Translations under genes and position numbers: made by a program
In this document: positions 16,741 to 24,214 of the stretch, one piece after another
Position numbering within the stretch: the stretch's first letter is position 1
How the letters are laid out: every line of letters begins with the position of its first letter
DNA from: a virus
Direction: 5' to 3' (one strand)
IMG/VR virus record: IMGVR_UViG_3300033153_008173
Span: 1 to 40,853 of that record
Length of the DNA: 40,853 nucleotides
Notes under the pieces: model-generated
Databases searched by the model: none
What the model was told of the DNA's origin: nothing
Seen by the model: the letters and a program-made list of their open reading frames with translations, nothing else

Positions 16741-17281
16741 CACTAACCTCCACTTGCTCGTTTAAATCTGATTCTGCCGACAATGTTAAACCAATATTGA
16801 CAGACCCTATTGTATTTATATCAACCTGCCGTTTAGACTGGTATCTTAATGTTATATCCACCGATCTTCTCTGTTCATATTTTGAACCCATAACCGTATC
16901 AAGATTTACAATATCGCCAGCAATGCCCCATGTCAAATCATTTTCAGCAAGATATATTTGACCTGCTGTTGTTGATGGATAAGACAAAAGCCCCTTGGCA
17001 TTATCGGCCGCACCGTCTTTATAAAATTGTACTGAATAAGTTATCGATCTTCGGCCCTGCTGTTTTAAAGTTTTTTGCAATTCTGGGTCCGGCCCTTCAA
17101 TTGCAACTTCCTGATCTACTCCGCTTCCTATCTCAATGATTTCAAGAACAGAAGCATATGGGACAATCGGAGCCGGATTTGAATCATTACCAGGAATAAC
17201 AAATTTACTATCAAGGCCGGAAGCCAAAGCTATAAATTTTCTGACTTTTATATCAAGATCATTTTGCAATGGATCAGCCAT
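16733..17281 (-). CDS. Neck/tail terminator protein (LIC_12616-like)
   Basis: A 182-aa protein before the sheath. I chose ATG 17281, behind GGAG, rather than a longer frame starting at 17338 with no SD. The order of connector, neck proteins, this gene and sheath is that of DUF3383/DUF3277 phages, where this slot holds the tail terminator capping the tube. The segment RSITYSVQFYKDGA and RSVDITLRYQSKRQVD in the beta-rich C-terminal half fits this family. Confidence 0.68.
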   Translation of the reverse strand: MADPLQNDLDIKVRKFIALASGLDSKFVIPGNDSNPAPIVPYASVLEIIEIGSGVDQEVAIEGPDPELQKTLKQQGRRSITYSVQFYKDGAADNAKGLLSYPSTTAGQIYLAENDLTWGIAGDIVNLDTVMGSKYEQRRSVDITLRYQSKRQVDINTIGSVNIGLTLSAESDLNEQVEVSDA

Positions 17282-17681
17282 CTTGATTCTCCAATCTTGT
17301 TGCATAGATTTCGAGATGACCAAAAGTCGCCATATCATGCACGACCCTTACTGCCCAATTCAAACCATTATAGATAATAATATCAGATTCGGTTTGAACT
17401 ATTCCGATCCTTAAAGGACTTATGGCATCATGATTAAGCGTCTCAAATAAAATACAAATAGCATCGAAAATCCGCTCACCTTCTGGTAATTCATTCCGGC
17501 TTTTTCCGTCAAGAGGCTGGATACTTCCCTTAAGATCAGAGAAAATAGTCTCAGTACCAGGAATATAAATACCGTCCGCACTTCGATCACCTGGGGCCTG
17601 TTTTTTTAAAGTGAACGATTCTATAAATGCCGGGTTTCTTAAAACAGAAGCCGCCGCATTTTGGCCTATTTTATAAGCCAT
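17274..17681 (-). CDS. Head-tail joining protein
   Basis: A 135-aa protein between the gp10-like and terminator genes, overlapping the next start by 8 bp. It has beta-rich blocks (LKGSIQPLDGKSRNELPEG in one piece, then YNGLNWAVRVV, HDMATFGHLEIYATR) like stopper-type head completion proteins. The function is from position and general shape. Confidence 0.6.
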   Translation of the reverse strand: MAYKIGQNAAASVLRNPAFIESFTLKKQAPGDRSADGIYIPGTETIFSDLKGSIQPLDGKSRNELPEGERIFDAICILFETLNHDAISPLRIGIVQTESDIIIYNGLNWAVRVVHDMATFGHLEIYATRLENQDG

Positions 17682-18127
17682 TATTGATTCACCTTAAATG
17701 TGATTGAATTTTTATATATATTGTCTTTCCCTATCAATGGATTGCTTGATTTTTTCGCTTTTTTTGTGCTCTCTGCGTTGGCAGGAGAAGATAATCTTAT
17801 TATTGATTGCTGCGTAGCTCCTTGGTGATTAATGCCAATTTCTTTACCGATTTTAGGAGTAATCACCATCGTCTCAGGATCAATCATTATTTTAATCAAT
17901 CTCAACAAAGTTTTTTCATTCTCTTTATTCGCAATTCTAATGGCCGGCCGTTCTGGTATTGTTGCTGTCCCAAATTCATTCCAAGCCTCCACCGCTGCAA
18001 CCGGTGTCCCGTCATTGTATTTAGCACTGGCAAAAACCCCGATATCAACGGAAGAAATACCGCCTTTCCCGGCCTTCTCAAAAATGGCTTTTAATTTCTC
18101 ACCGCCTATGAATTTAACGTCTGCCAT
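17681..18127 (-). CDS. Neck/tail completion protein, HK97 gp10-like
   Basis: A 148-aa protein with the family signature around residues 28-64: VGVFASAKY-like DIGVFASAKYNDGTPVA, AWNEFGTATIPERPAIR. The NEFGT...IPxRPxxR pattern is the hallmark of HK97 gp10-like and P2 gpS-like completion proteins. The C-terminus is Lys-rich. The start overlaps the next stop. Confidence 0.75.
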   Translation of the reverse strand: MADVKFIGGEKLKAIFEKAGKGGISSVDIGVFASAKYNDGTPVAAVEAWNEFGTATIPERPAIRIANKENEKTLLRLIKIMIDPETMVITPKIGKEIGINHQGATQQSIIRLSSPANAESTKKAKKSSNPLIGKDNIYKNSITFKVNQ

Positions 18128-18504
18128 TATGCGACTCTCACAGAAAATTTTTTACCAGGACAGCTATTCCTTAAGACAATATACATCCGGCCATAGGGCG
18201 TGGATGTATAAAAAGAATCGTCAGTACCATCCTGGGCCATAGACTTAAAAGAAGCGGATACGCTTTTAGCCGTCTCGCTTGCTGTTTCTCGCATACCGCC
18301 ACCGTCAACACTTCCACCCGAACCACCGACACCGCTTTCAATGTCTATGGTCAATATATGGGCAGCAAGATAAACCGTTGCCATCCCACATATTGCATGG
18401 ATCAACAAAGCGTTATTCAAATAGATCAAAATATTGCTATCATCTTTTGAATTAAATTCGTGGAATTGCTCCCTGAAAACTGGCAATAGCTGTTCTGCGG
18501 TCAT
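18127..18504 (-). CDS. Head-tail connector, DUF4054-like
   Basis: A 125-aa adaptor protein. The hydrophobic core helix CGMATVYLAAHILTID matches the LLAAHxL block of DUF4054. The Gly/Ser linker near 58-70 and the STPYGRMYIVLRN segment (about 100-112) match its C-terminal TPYGxxYxxLR block. It lies between capsid and neck genes as expected for the ring under the portal. Confidence 0.78.
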   Translation of the reverse strand: MTAEQLLPVFREQFHEFNSKDDSNILIYLNNALLIHAICGMATVYLAAHILTIDIESGVGGSGGSVDGGGMRETASETAKSVSASFKSMAQDGTDDSFYTSTPYGRMYIVLRNSCPGKKFSVRVA

Positions 18505-18506
18505 AA

Positions 18507-19034
18507 TTATTCAGCCTTTTGCATGGCTTCAAATTCGGTTTTCTCATCTTCTGTCAATGGGCCATAAAGTTTTTTATCTTCAAGATCCATGACAAAATAT
18601 TTTCCGGCACCACGATGTTCAACTGTATGATTCTCAGGGTCAAAAACAAAAGTATCTTTTACATCGACAGGATCAGAAACAAGATTATCAACGGTTTCAA
18701 TTTTCTTTTTAAGATCTGAAATAATTGATTCAAGACCATCAATTTTTTTGGCATATTCTTTTTTAAGTTTTGCTCTGATTTCTTTTTCAAGGACCGGGGC
18801 AAGTTCTTGCCGGGCTTTTGATTCTGCCTTTTGTTTCAAAGCAATCTGAGAGGCAGCTTTTTGCTTTTGAAAATCTTCATCATAAATAAATAATGATGTG
18901 TCAAGCAAGGCCGCGCCGCCGGGTGTTTTGCAAAATGCTTCTAAATCTTTTTCATCAACAGTGGTTATCTTACCATTCGGACAAAGTTTCTTACCAATAA
19001 AAATTTGGTTTCCTTTATTCTTAACCTTAGTCAT
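18507..19034 (-). CDS. Hypothetical head-region protein with coiled coil
   Basis: A 175-aa protein. Residues about 55-120 are a long Lys/Glu/Ala helix (many heptads, KQKAASQIALKQKAESK and on), probably a coiled coil. The C-terminal DPENHTVEHRGAGKYFVMD segment is beta-like. The start follows AGGAG. It lies between the capsid terminator and the connector. A head-completion or scaffold-related role is possible; I do not recognise it. Confidence 0.6.
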   Translation of the reverse strand: MTKVKNKGNQIFIGKKLCPNGKITTVDEKDLEAFCKTPGGAALLDTSLFIYDEDFQKQKAASQIALKQKAESKARQELAPVLEKEIRAKLKKEYAKKIDGLESIISDLKKKIETVDNLVSDPVDVKDTFVFDPENHTVEHRGAGKYFVMDLEDKKLYGPLTEDEKTEFEAMQKAE

Positions 19035-19072
19035 GCTGCTCTCCTTTTCCTTGTAATCTCATTTGCTTACCT

Positions 19073-19111
19073 AAAAAAACGCCTGAAAACCAGACCATTG
19101 ATGATCAGGCG
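19073..19111 (-). terminator. Rho-independent terminator after the major capsid gene
   Basis: On the minus strand CGCCTGA (19111-19105) pairs with TCAGGCG (19086-19080), followed by seven T residues (19079-19073). It lies 32 bp after the capsid stop and before the next late gene. Partial termination here would make much more capsid message than message for the neck and tail genes downstream. Confidence 0.8.
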
Positions 19112-19142
19112 CTTTAGTCGGGGAACAAAACATCAAAGCACC

Positions 19143-20234
19143 CTAAATCGAATCAGCGTATCTCATTGCAGATCCACGTTTAATATTCAGACCGGAAATT
19201 TTATATTCCATGGGAGCATCAACGCCAAAGTGGGTATTGATTGTCTGGATAACTCGTGGCTGGATCGGCATAGCCATTTCCATAATTCTTTCATGATTAA
19301 AACCGAAAAGAGCACGATCAGTAGCGCCTGCTCCGGCACCGGCAAGTTCTGCAACCGTGGTCATTTTTAATTCTTGACCTGTGCGCCTGGTCCACTGGTT
19401 ATTGACCTTTACAAATTCCCAAACGGTCTTGCTTGCATCATCAGCCAGCTTGGTATCTCCGATCAAAGTTTCTTGGGCAAGAGGCAAATAAAGAGTCAGG
19501 CCGGTTTTGATTACACGGGACATAACTTCTGCTGTCTGGGCAATAATTGCGGAAACATTTCTCTGGATAAATTCAACCATTTCATCCGGTGTCATGTTGG
19601 CAATCGTTTTAACTTCATTCGCTGCCGGGATATCTGCGCTATTCGTAAGCCCAACCAGGCCACGACTTGCATCACCAAGCAGACCAACAATTTCAATATG
19701 ATCAAGGCAACCCTCTGTTCCGGCCGCAATGGTTTTGGTGTCAAGGGGTATTCCGGTAAAGGAAGCTGCTCTTAAATCCTCAAGGGTCCATGACGGAATG
19801 ATACCGGCATAGTTAAGGCCATAGGCAATGTTCTCAAGGGAAACGGACGCATTGTTTGCATCCTTTCCGGAATTGTCGATAAATTTACCACGGCCATATG
19901 AGTTCGTACGTTTGAAAGAATATGTCGTGGCACCTTCAGGGATGGTGGTCAGGATCGGGAAATATTCATCGAGCCTGAAATCAGTATATAGGATCTCTTC
20001 AACGAACGATTGAATGGCCTGTAAATTATTCGTCAAGAATGTCATGGCCTGTGCGTTTGCTTCAACATCTGAAAAAGGCATCTTGACAGGATTGTTAGCG
20101 GATGGCAGGGCATCAAAGTTATGAACTCTACCACGGGTTGCAAGCTGTTGCATATGGGCATCAAACAGCTTTCTTTTTGCCATAGCTTGATAAAGCTGAT
20201 AGTCATTTTGTTCTCGACCTAAAATATCCGGCAT
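19143..20234 (-). CDS. Major capsid protein, DUF2184-like
   Basis: A 363-aa HK97-fold capsid protein of the DUF2184 type. It follows the protease and cement genes. The Ala-rich N-terminal part, the RLDEYFPILTTIPEGATTYSFKR region (in parts near 99-121), NIAYGLNYAGIIPSWTLEDL and the C-terminal INTHFGVDAPMEYKISGL fit this family. A strong SD (AAGGAG) lies upstream and an intrinsic terminator follows, consistent with high expression. Confidence 0.82.
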   Translation of the reverse strand: MPDILGREQNDYQLYQAMAKRKLFDAHMQQLATRGRVHNFDALPSANNPVKMPFSDVEANAQAMTFLTNNLQAIQSFVEEILYTDFRLDEYFPILTTIPEGATTYSFKRTNSYGRGKFIDNSGKDANNASVSLENIAYGLNYAGIIPSWTLEDLRAASFTGIPLDTKTIAAGTEGCLDHIEIVGLLGDASRGLVGLTNSADIPAANEVKTIANMTPDEMVEFIQRNVSAIIAQTAEVMSRVIKTGLTLYLPLAQETLIGDTKLADDASKTVWEFVKVNNQWTRRTGQELKMTTVAELAGAGAGATDRALFGFNHERIMEMAMPIQPRVIQTINTHFGVDAPMEYKISGLNIKRGSAMRYADSI

Positions 20235-20288
20235 TTTTATAACTCCTTTTTAAATTAATATTTATTGCTTATCATTAAACATTAATGC

Positions 20289-21251
20289 CTAAGATAAATC
20301 AAGTATTCTGTACGTGATGTAAACATCAAGAATAGCATCATCACTTGCATTTCCGGCAAATTCACCATCACCGGTATTGACAATGGCAAGATTTTTGTTA
20401 ACCACATCGGCATTGGCATCGATGGCATCGGCAACCTGAATTGCATTTATAAGAGTATCAGCAGCCTGATCGATAAAACCGGTCATTTCAATTGAACCAG
20501 TTACCGGAACCGCCGAACCACCATCATATTCAATAGCCAGGTTATCTGCCGATTCGGTCAACACTTCCGTGCCTGCTGTCAAAACGAGCATTGCAGAAAT
20601 AAACTGAATCAAGACATTTGCGCCCTGGGCTGCGACAAGTTCAACAGGTGTCGCTCTGAGCGTTTTAATTTCAGTAGCCGGAATACTTACCTTGATCGTA
20701 TTGGCTCCGATCTGACCAAGAGATGTAAAGCTGTAATTTTCGGTATTGATTCTAACCTCAACCAGCTCACCATCATCAGCCGTAACGCCGGGAGGAAGAT
20801 AAAAAGTGAAAGCCTTTTTTCTCAAGTCACTTGCATCAGGGGCAGACGGATTATATTTAATCCATTTGCCTGTTGATTCGTTATAAATTGCAGAATCCTG
20901 GGACTCTACTGTCTCACCGGCAAGAACCCAGACTGAACCAAATTCAATAAGTTTAACAATATCACCGATTGCAAAAACCACTTCGGTGCTATTGTTTGTG
21001 GATGGAACAGCGATTGCCTGGTTGACCGAATTTGCATTAAACCCAACAATGTGTGTCACAAGTTTTCTTGTGGAATCGTCAACCGGCTTGATCCAATCAG
21101 AACCCGATACATAGTAAACACCGTCACCCGGTTTCAATTCGACACCGGCAATTCCCTGGTCAATATTACAGGGCGCGATAGGACGCGCAATATCACCGAC
21201 CTGTCCAGCCTGTTGATGATATGCATAATCAGTTTGAATTTGTGTAACCAT
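20289..21251 (-). CDS. Head decoration/cement protein
   Basis: A 320-aa protein between the protease and the major capsid genes. The N-terminal 45 residues (YHQQAGQVGDIARP, then GVELKPGDGVYYVSG) resemble the structural cement proteins (gp24-type) that lock capsid joints. The rest is beta-rich and Ala/Val/Asp-rich. The start follows AGGAG. It is longer than simple cement proteins, so an extra C-terminal domain (from about 190) probably projects from the shell. Confidence 0.65.
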   Translation of the reverse strand: MVTQIQTDYAYHQQAGQVGDIARPIAPCNIDQGIAGVELKPGDGVYYVSGSDWIKPVDDSTRKLVTHIVGFNANSVNQAIAVPSTNNSTEVVFAIGDIVKLIEFGSVWVLAGETVESQDSAIYNESTGKWIKYNPSAPDASDLRKKAFTFYLPPGVTADDGELVEVRINTENYSFTSLGQIGANTIKVSIPATEIKTLRATPVELVAAQGANVLIQFISAMLVLTAGTEVLTESADNLAIEYDGGSAVPVTGSIEMTGFIDQAADTLINAIQVADAIDANADVVNKNLAIVNTGDGEFAGNASDDAILDVYITYRILDLS

Positions 21252-21312
21252 CTTATATTCTCCTAAAATATATAAAAATAATTTGGCTTAATAGTTTTGT
21301 ATGTTTAAACTA

Positions 21313-22554
21313 CTATTTTAAAGCTTTCCTGGCTCCGATACCTGTCATAGGTTTCGACAACGACTGACCGTAATTATTATCATGTGTTTTTGACATGAAT
21401 GCACCGGCTTTTTTCCTATCATCAGAAATAGAGTCAAGCAATCCTGTCAAATAGTCGTCAGATTGATCTTTCATGGTTTCCGATTTTACGCCAACAGCCA
21501 AAAGTGCTTTTTCAAGAATGTCACGATTTTTGGCTTCATAGACATTGAAATCTTTTGAAGATTTAATAAAAGGCATTGCCTTATCAATCAGCTTTGATCT
21601 TACCATGGCTTTGTCTTTGATAGCAGCATCCATCATTTCTGGGGTCATTTCTTCCTCTTCTTCGCCTTCTGCATCCACGCCTTCTGTTGTTGTTGCAGCA
21701 CCGCCAGACATGCCAGCAGCGATCTCCTTGGCAAGCATTGTAGTAAATTCAGGGCTCTTGACAAGTTCTTCCATCTGCGGCTTTAGCTCTGCAACAAGAG
21801 CGGGAACCAGGGCACCCATGTCAATGTCTTTTCCAGAAAGAAGCAATTTCGTATACTCTTTGAAATCGCCCGAATCATCATCCTTTGCATCTACCATAAA
21901 TAGTTTGATTTTGTCCTCGGAGACACCTGCGTCCCTCAAGGCTCTAACCATTTGTTTCTTTTTCACTTTTTTGCCTCCTTGATCAAGTATTTTCACGGAA
22001 TCACCGCATCTGCCTTCCGGCACAATCGCTAAGTGATTATTTATCATTGGGCCATCCATCCTGTAAAGGTATTTCTGACCATTAAAATTCCCTTCCTCTG
22101 ATACAACGAACGTATCATATCCTAAACTAAGTTCCTCAATCTCTCTTGCAAGTATGCCCTTGACGACAGCTTCATCCGTGATTTGTATAGATGCGCCAAG
22201 TCTATCGGCATCTATGGGCGTTACTCTCTCACCGACCGAACCAACAGCCAGCCTTGAATGATTTGTAGCATCGACATCCTGTTCGGGATGCATTAAAACA
22301 ATCGGTTTCATCTTAAGGCTATCAATAGTTTCAGGATGAAAAACAGTTTCAGCAGGCCGATAAACACCAATCGGCTCATCAGATTCAATCCCGAACTGTC
22401 TTGCTGGATACATCTGAACGCCTACTTTTGTGACTGCTGCTGTTGCCTTGAGATATCCCTCTTCTGTCAATGTGCGTGTTGACATGGTAGGTAACTCAAC
22501 GTCATCAGAAAATCTAAATTTTATATTATTAAAATCTCTGAGTCGCTTTTTCAT
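21313..22554 (-). CDS. Prohead protease with scaffold-like C-terminus, DUF2213
   Basis: A 413-aa protein. The N-terminal 200 residues match DUF2213-type proteases: YPARQFG near 52-58, GVYRPAETVFHPETIDSL, PIVLMHPEQDV (about 84-94), ELSLGYD and the MINNHLAIVPEGRCG block. His and Ser residues in these blocks would form the active site. The C-terminal 200 residues are acidic and helical (EGEEEEEMTPEMMDAA) and probably act as scaffold, removed on maturation. The start overlaps the preceding stop (ATGA). Confidence 0.83.
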   Translation of the reverse strand: MKKRLRDFNNIKFRFSDDVELPTMSTRTLTEEGYLKATAAVTKVGVQMYPARQFGIESDEPIGVYRPAETVFHPETIDSLKMKPIVLMHPEQDVDATNHSRLAVGSVGERVTPIDADRLGASIQITDEAVVKGILAREIEELSLGYDTFVVSEEGNFNGQKYLYRMDGPMINNHLAIVPEGRCGDSVKILDQGGKKVKKKQMVRALRDAGVSEDKIKLFMVDAKDDDSGDFKEYTKLLLSGKDIDMGALVPALVAELKPQMEELVKSPEFTTMLAKEIAAGMSGGAATTTEGVDAEGEEEEEMTPEMMDAAIKDKAMVRSKLIDKAMPFIKSSKDFNVYEAKNRDILEKALLAVGVKSETMKDQSDDYLTGLLDSISDDRKKAGAFMSKTHDNNYGQSLSKPMTGIGARKALK

Positions 22555-22871
22555 TTCTTAGCCTCTTTTATGACTTTGGTTATTTCCTTGGCAAGCATAG
22601 TCATTTCAGCCTGGCTGCTGTATTTATCCTTTGGCCCGATAGAATTTACATATATTCCGGCAATCCCAGTTAAGAAGCACATCAAAATCCCAAGCAACAT
22701 AGCTATTGTGCTTTTTGATGATGAATTAACATGCTCGCTAAAATCAGCTCTCAATTTTTCAATAGCACCTTCTAATCTTTCCATGCAATCCCTTCCAGCA
22801 TTCAAGTCTTTAACAACTCCACTATGCTCCAGACAATCCGTACATCTTCTTAGATGTTCTGAATCGTTCAT
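22551..22871 (-). CDS. Small membrane protein, XhlA/holin-like architecture
   Basis: A 106-aa protein with a Cys-rich start (CTDC at about 10-13), an amphipathic helix around 28-48 and one transmembrane segment near 55-76 (AMLLGILMCFLTGIAGIYV), then a basic tail. This helix-then-TM plan resembles XhlA-type proteins linked to lysis, but also other phage membrane proteins. It is coupled to both neighbours by ATGA overlaps. It sits in the head operon, not beside the endolysin candidate, so its role is open. Confidence 0.6.
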   Translation of the reverse strand: MNDSEHLRRCTDCLEHSGVVKDLNAGRDCMERLEGAIEKLRADFSEHVNSSSKSTIAMLLGILMCFLTGIAGIYVNSIGPKDKYSSQAEMTMLAKEITKVIKEAKK

Positions 22872-23074
22872 ATTTTAATGGCCTTATGAATCTTGATAGT
22901 ATCATGAAATTTTTTCCCAACACTATCAGCAAATAATAGATTGCAGACAATGGCAGGGTTCATATTTTGATACGAATATGATGTTCCATTTTTGAATGTG
23001 ATAATCAGTTCTTTTGATTTTGAACCGTATGCAACTGAATCAATGTTTGAACTCTCAACTTTGTAAGTCCTCAT
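22868..23074 (-). CDS. KTSC domain protein
   Basis: A 68-aa protein covering one KTSC domain: SSNIDSVAYGSKSKELIITFKNG (in parts), YSYQNM, and ADSVGKKFHDTIK. The family is often found alone in phages or fused to Lys-tRNA synthetase or nucleic-acid proteins. Its function is not known. The match is good along the whole length. Confidence 0.82.
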   Translation of the reverse strand: MRTYKVESSNIDSVAYGSKSKELIITFKNGTSYSYQNMNPAIVCNLLFADSVGKKFHDTIKIHKAIKI

Positions 23075-23083
23075 AATCTCCGC

Positions 23084-23413
23084 CTATATCACGTTAGGAT
23101 CATCAGTTAAACTATATTTGATAGGCTGGTAAGTATCCTCACCGTTTTTTATCGAGTGAACCGTCACAATCCTATCACGCATTCCTCTGTTTTTTATTAT
23201 ATTATCAGAGCCATTTATAATTATTTCGCCGGGTGAGTTCGGCGGGATGATTTCAGTCCAATCTTTTATGATGTTCACGCCATCAGATATTTTGTATTCT
23301 GCGAAATCAGCAGAAGAAATAGGAACGCCGTCCTTATCCTTAAAGGAATAATTTATGGTGATAGCCGTTCCTTCTGTTTTACAACCTGAATTTATTATTT
23401 GACATTGAATCAT
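23084..23413 (-). CDS. Hypothetical protein
   Basis: A 109-aa protein, Ig-like in composition with alternating hydrophobic and polar residues and the segments INYSFKDKDG and YKISDGVN. Two Cys residues lie at the N-terminus. It is probably a beta-sandwich virion protein because of its place in the head operon. I do not recognise the family. Confidence 0.55.
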   Translation of the reverse strand: MIQCQIINSGCKTEGTAITINYSFKDKDGVPISSADFAEYKISDGVNIIKDWTEIIPPNSPGEIIINGSDNIIKNRGMRDRIVTVHSIKNGEDTYQPIKYSLTDDPNVI

Positions 23414-23418
23414 TTTTA

Positions 23419-23784
23419 TTAAGACGGATCTAATACTTCATGGTCCCACGCAGGGAAGGTTACTGTACCACCGGAGGTAAGGGCCTGACTTGTGCATGTG
23501 GTTATATCTATGATCACAGCCGCAAGGGACAATATGATATGCAATGCTGTTCCGGTTCCGGTTATAGCAACACCTGTTTTTTGTGCCATAGTGACTTTAC
23601 GACCGGACACATCGCCATCAGCAATGGTATAGTCATTTGTATCGCCTGGGGTCATGGCCGTATTAGCAAGTGTATTCGTCAAATCGGTTGGGGTTGAAAC
23701 GTCGCTCGTTACATCCATCCTGGAAGATGTTGCGACCTCTGTCAATAATTTATCAATTGTATTATTAGGAACAAATTTCCCCAT
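23419..23784 (-). CDS. Hypothetical structural protein
   Basis: A 121-aa protein rich in Thr, Ala and Gly with little Lys, like small head decoration or fibre-linked proteins. The C-terminal half has a hydrophobic stretch (LHIILSLAAVIIDITT) that looks like a beta-strand pair more than a TM helix. No family recognised. It lies in the segment between protease and head-fibre-like gene. Confidence 0.55.
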   Translation of the reverse strand: MGKFVPNNTIDKLLTEVATSSRMDVTSDVSTPTDLTNTLANTAMTPGDTNDYTIADGDVSGRKVTMAQKTGVAITGTGTALHIILSLAAVIIDITTCTSQALTSGGTVTFPAWDHEVLDPS

Positions 23785-23785
23785 A

Positions 23786-23968
23786 TTATTTAACCTCCTG
23801 TATCTTTGGATCTAAAATCAAAGTCAATTTTATATTTCCGTTTTCAAGCAACTCTTCTTTTTTGTCGATAATCATAGATGATAGTTTTTTCCCGACTTCA
23901 CCCATCTTGACATCATCAACGCTAATATCCTGGGTTACATTTTGAATTTCAAGAACGGTGTCTTTCAT
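23786..23968 (-). CDS. Small hypothetical protein
   Basis: A 60-aa protein, charged, with one helix (MGEVGKKLSSMIIDKKEELL). It overlaps the upstream gene by ATGA and ends just before the next. No family recognised. Tight packing on both sides and a normal codon pattern support it as a real gene. Confidence 0.55.
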   Translation of the reverse strand: MKDTVLEIQNVTQDISVDDVKMGEVGKKLSSMIIDKKEELLENGNIKLTLILDPKIQEVK

Positions 23969-24213
23969 ATCTTCATTACGCCTATATCTTCAACTGAGGT
24001 AACTGCTGATTGTACGAGCCTTTTTAAGCGACCGAATTTTGGATCAGTGAGCAAGTTATCAGAAACCATAAAATCAAGAGTATCACCGTCCGAATCTTGA
24101 GGATGGACAATAAAAAGGACTCCACGATCAAAAGTTTTCTGAACGGACACCCTAAATTCTTTGACAGGTTTTCCGTCTTTTTTCGTTTTCAAAAGTTGTT
24201 CCAATGTAATCAT
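23965..24213 (-). CDS. Small hypothetical protein
   Basis: An 82-aa protein with basic residues (LLKTKKDGKPVKEFR) and a beta-like core (VLFIVHPQDSDGDTLDFMV). It lies directly after the LamG-repeat protein. No family recognised. Confidence 0.55.
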   Translation of the reverse strand: MITLEQLLKTKKDGKPVKEFRVSVQKTFDRGVLFIVHPQDSDGDTLDFMVSDNLLTDPKFGRLKRLVQSAVTSVEDIGVMKI

Positions 24214-24214
24214 C

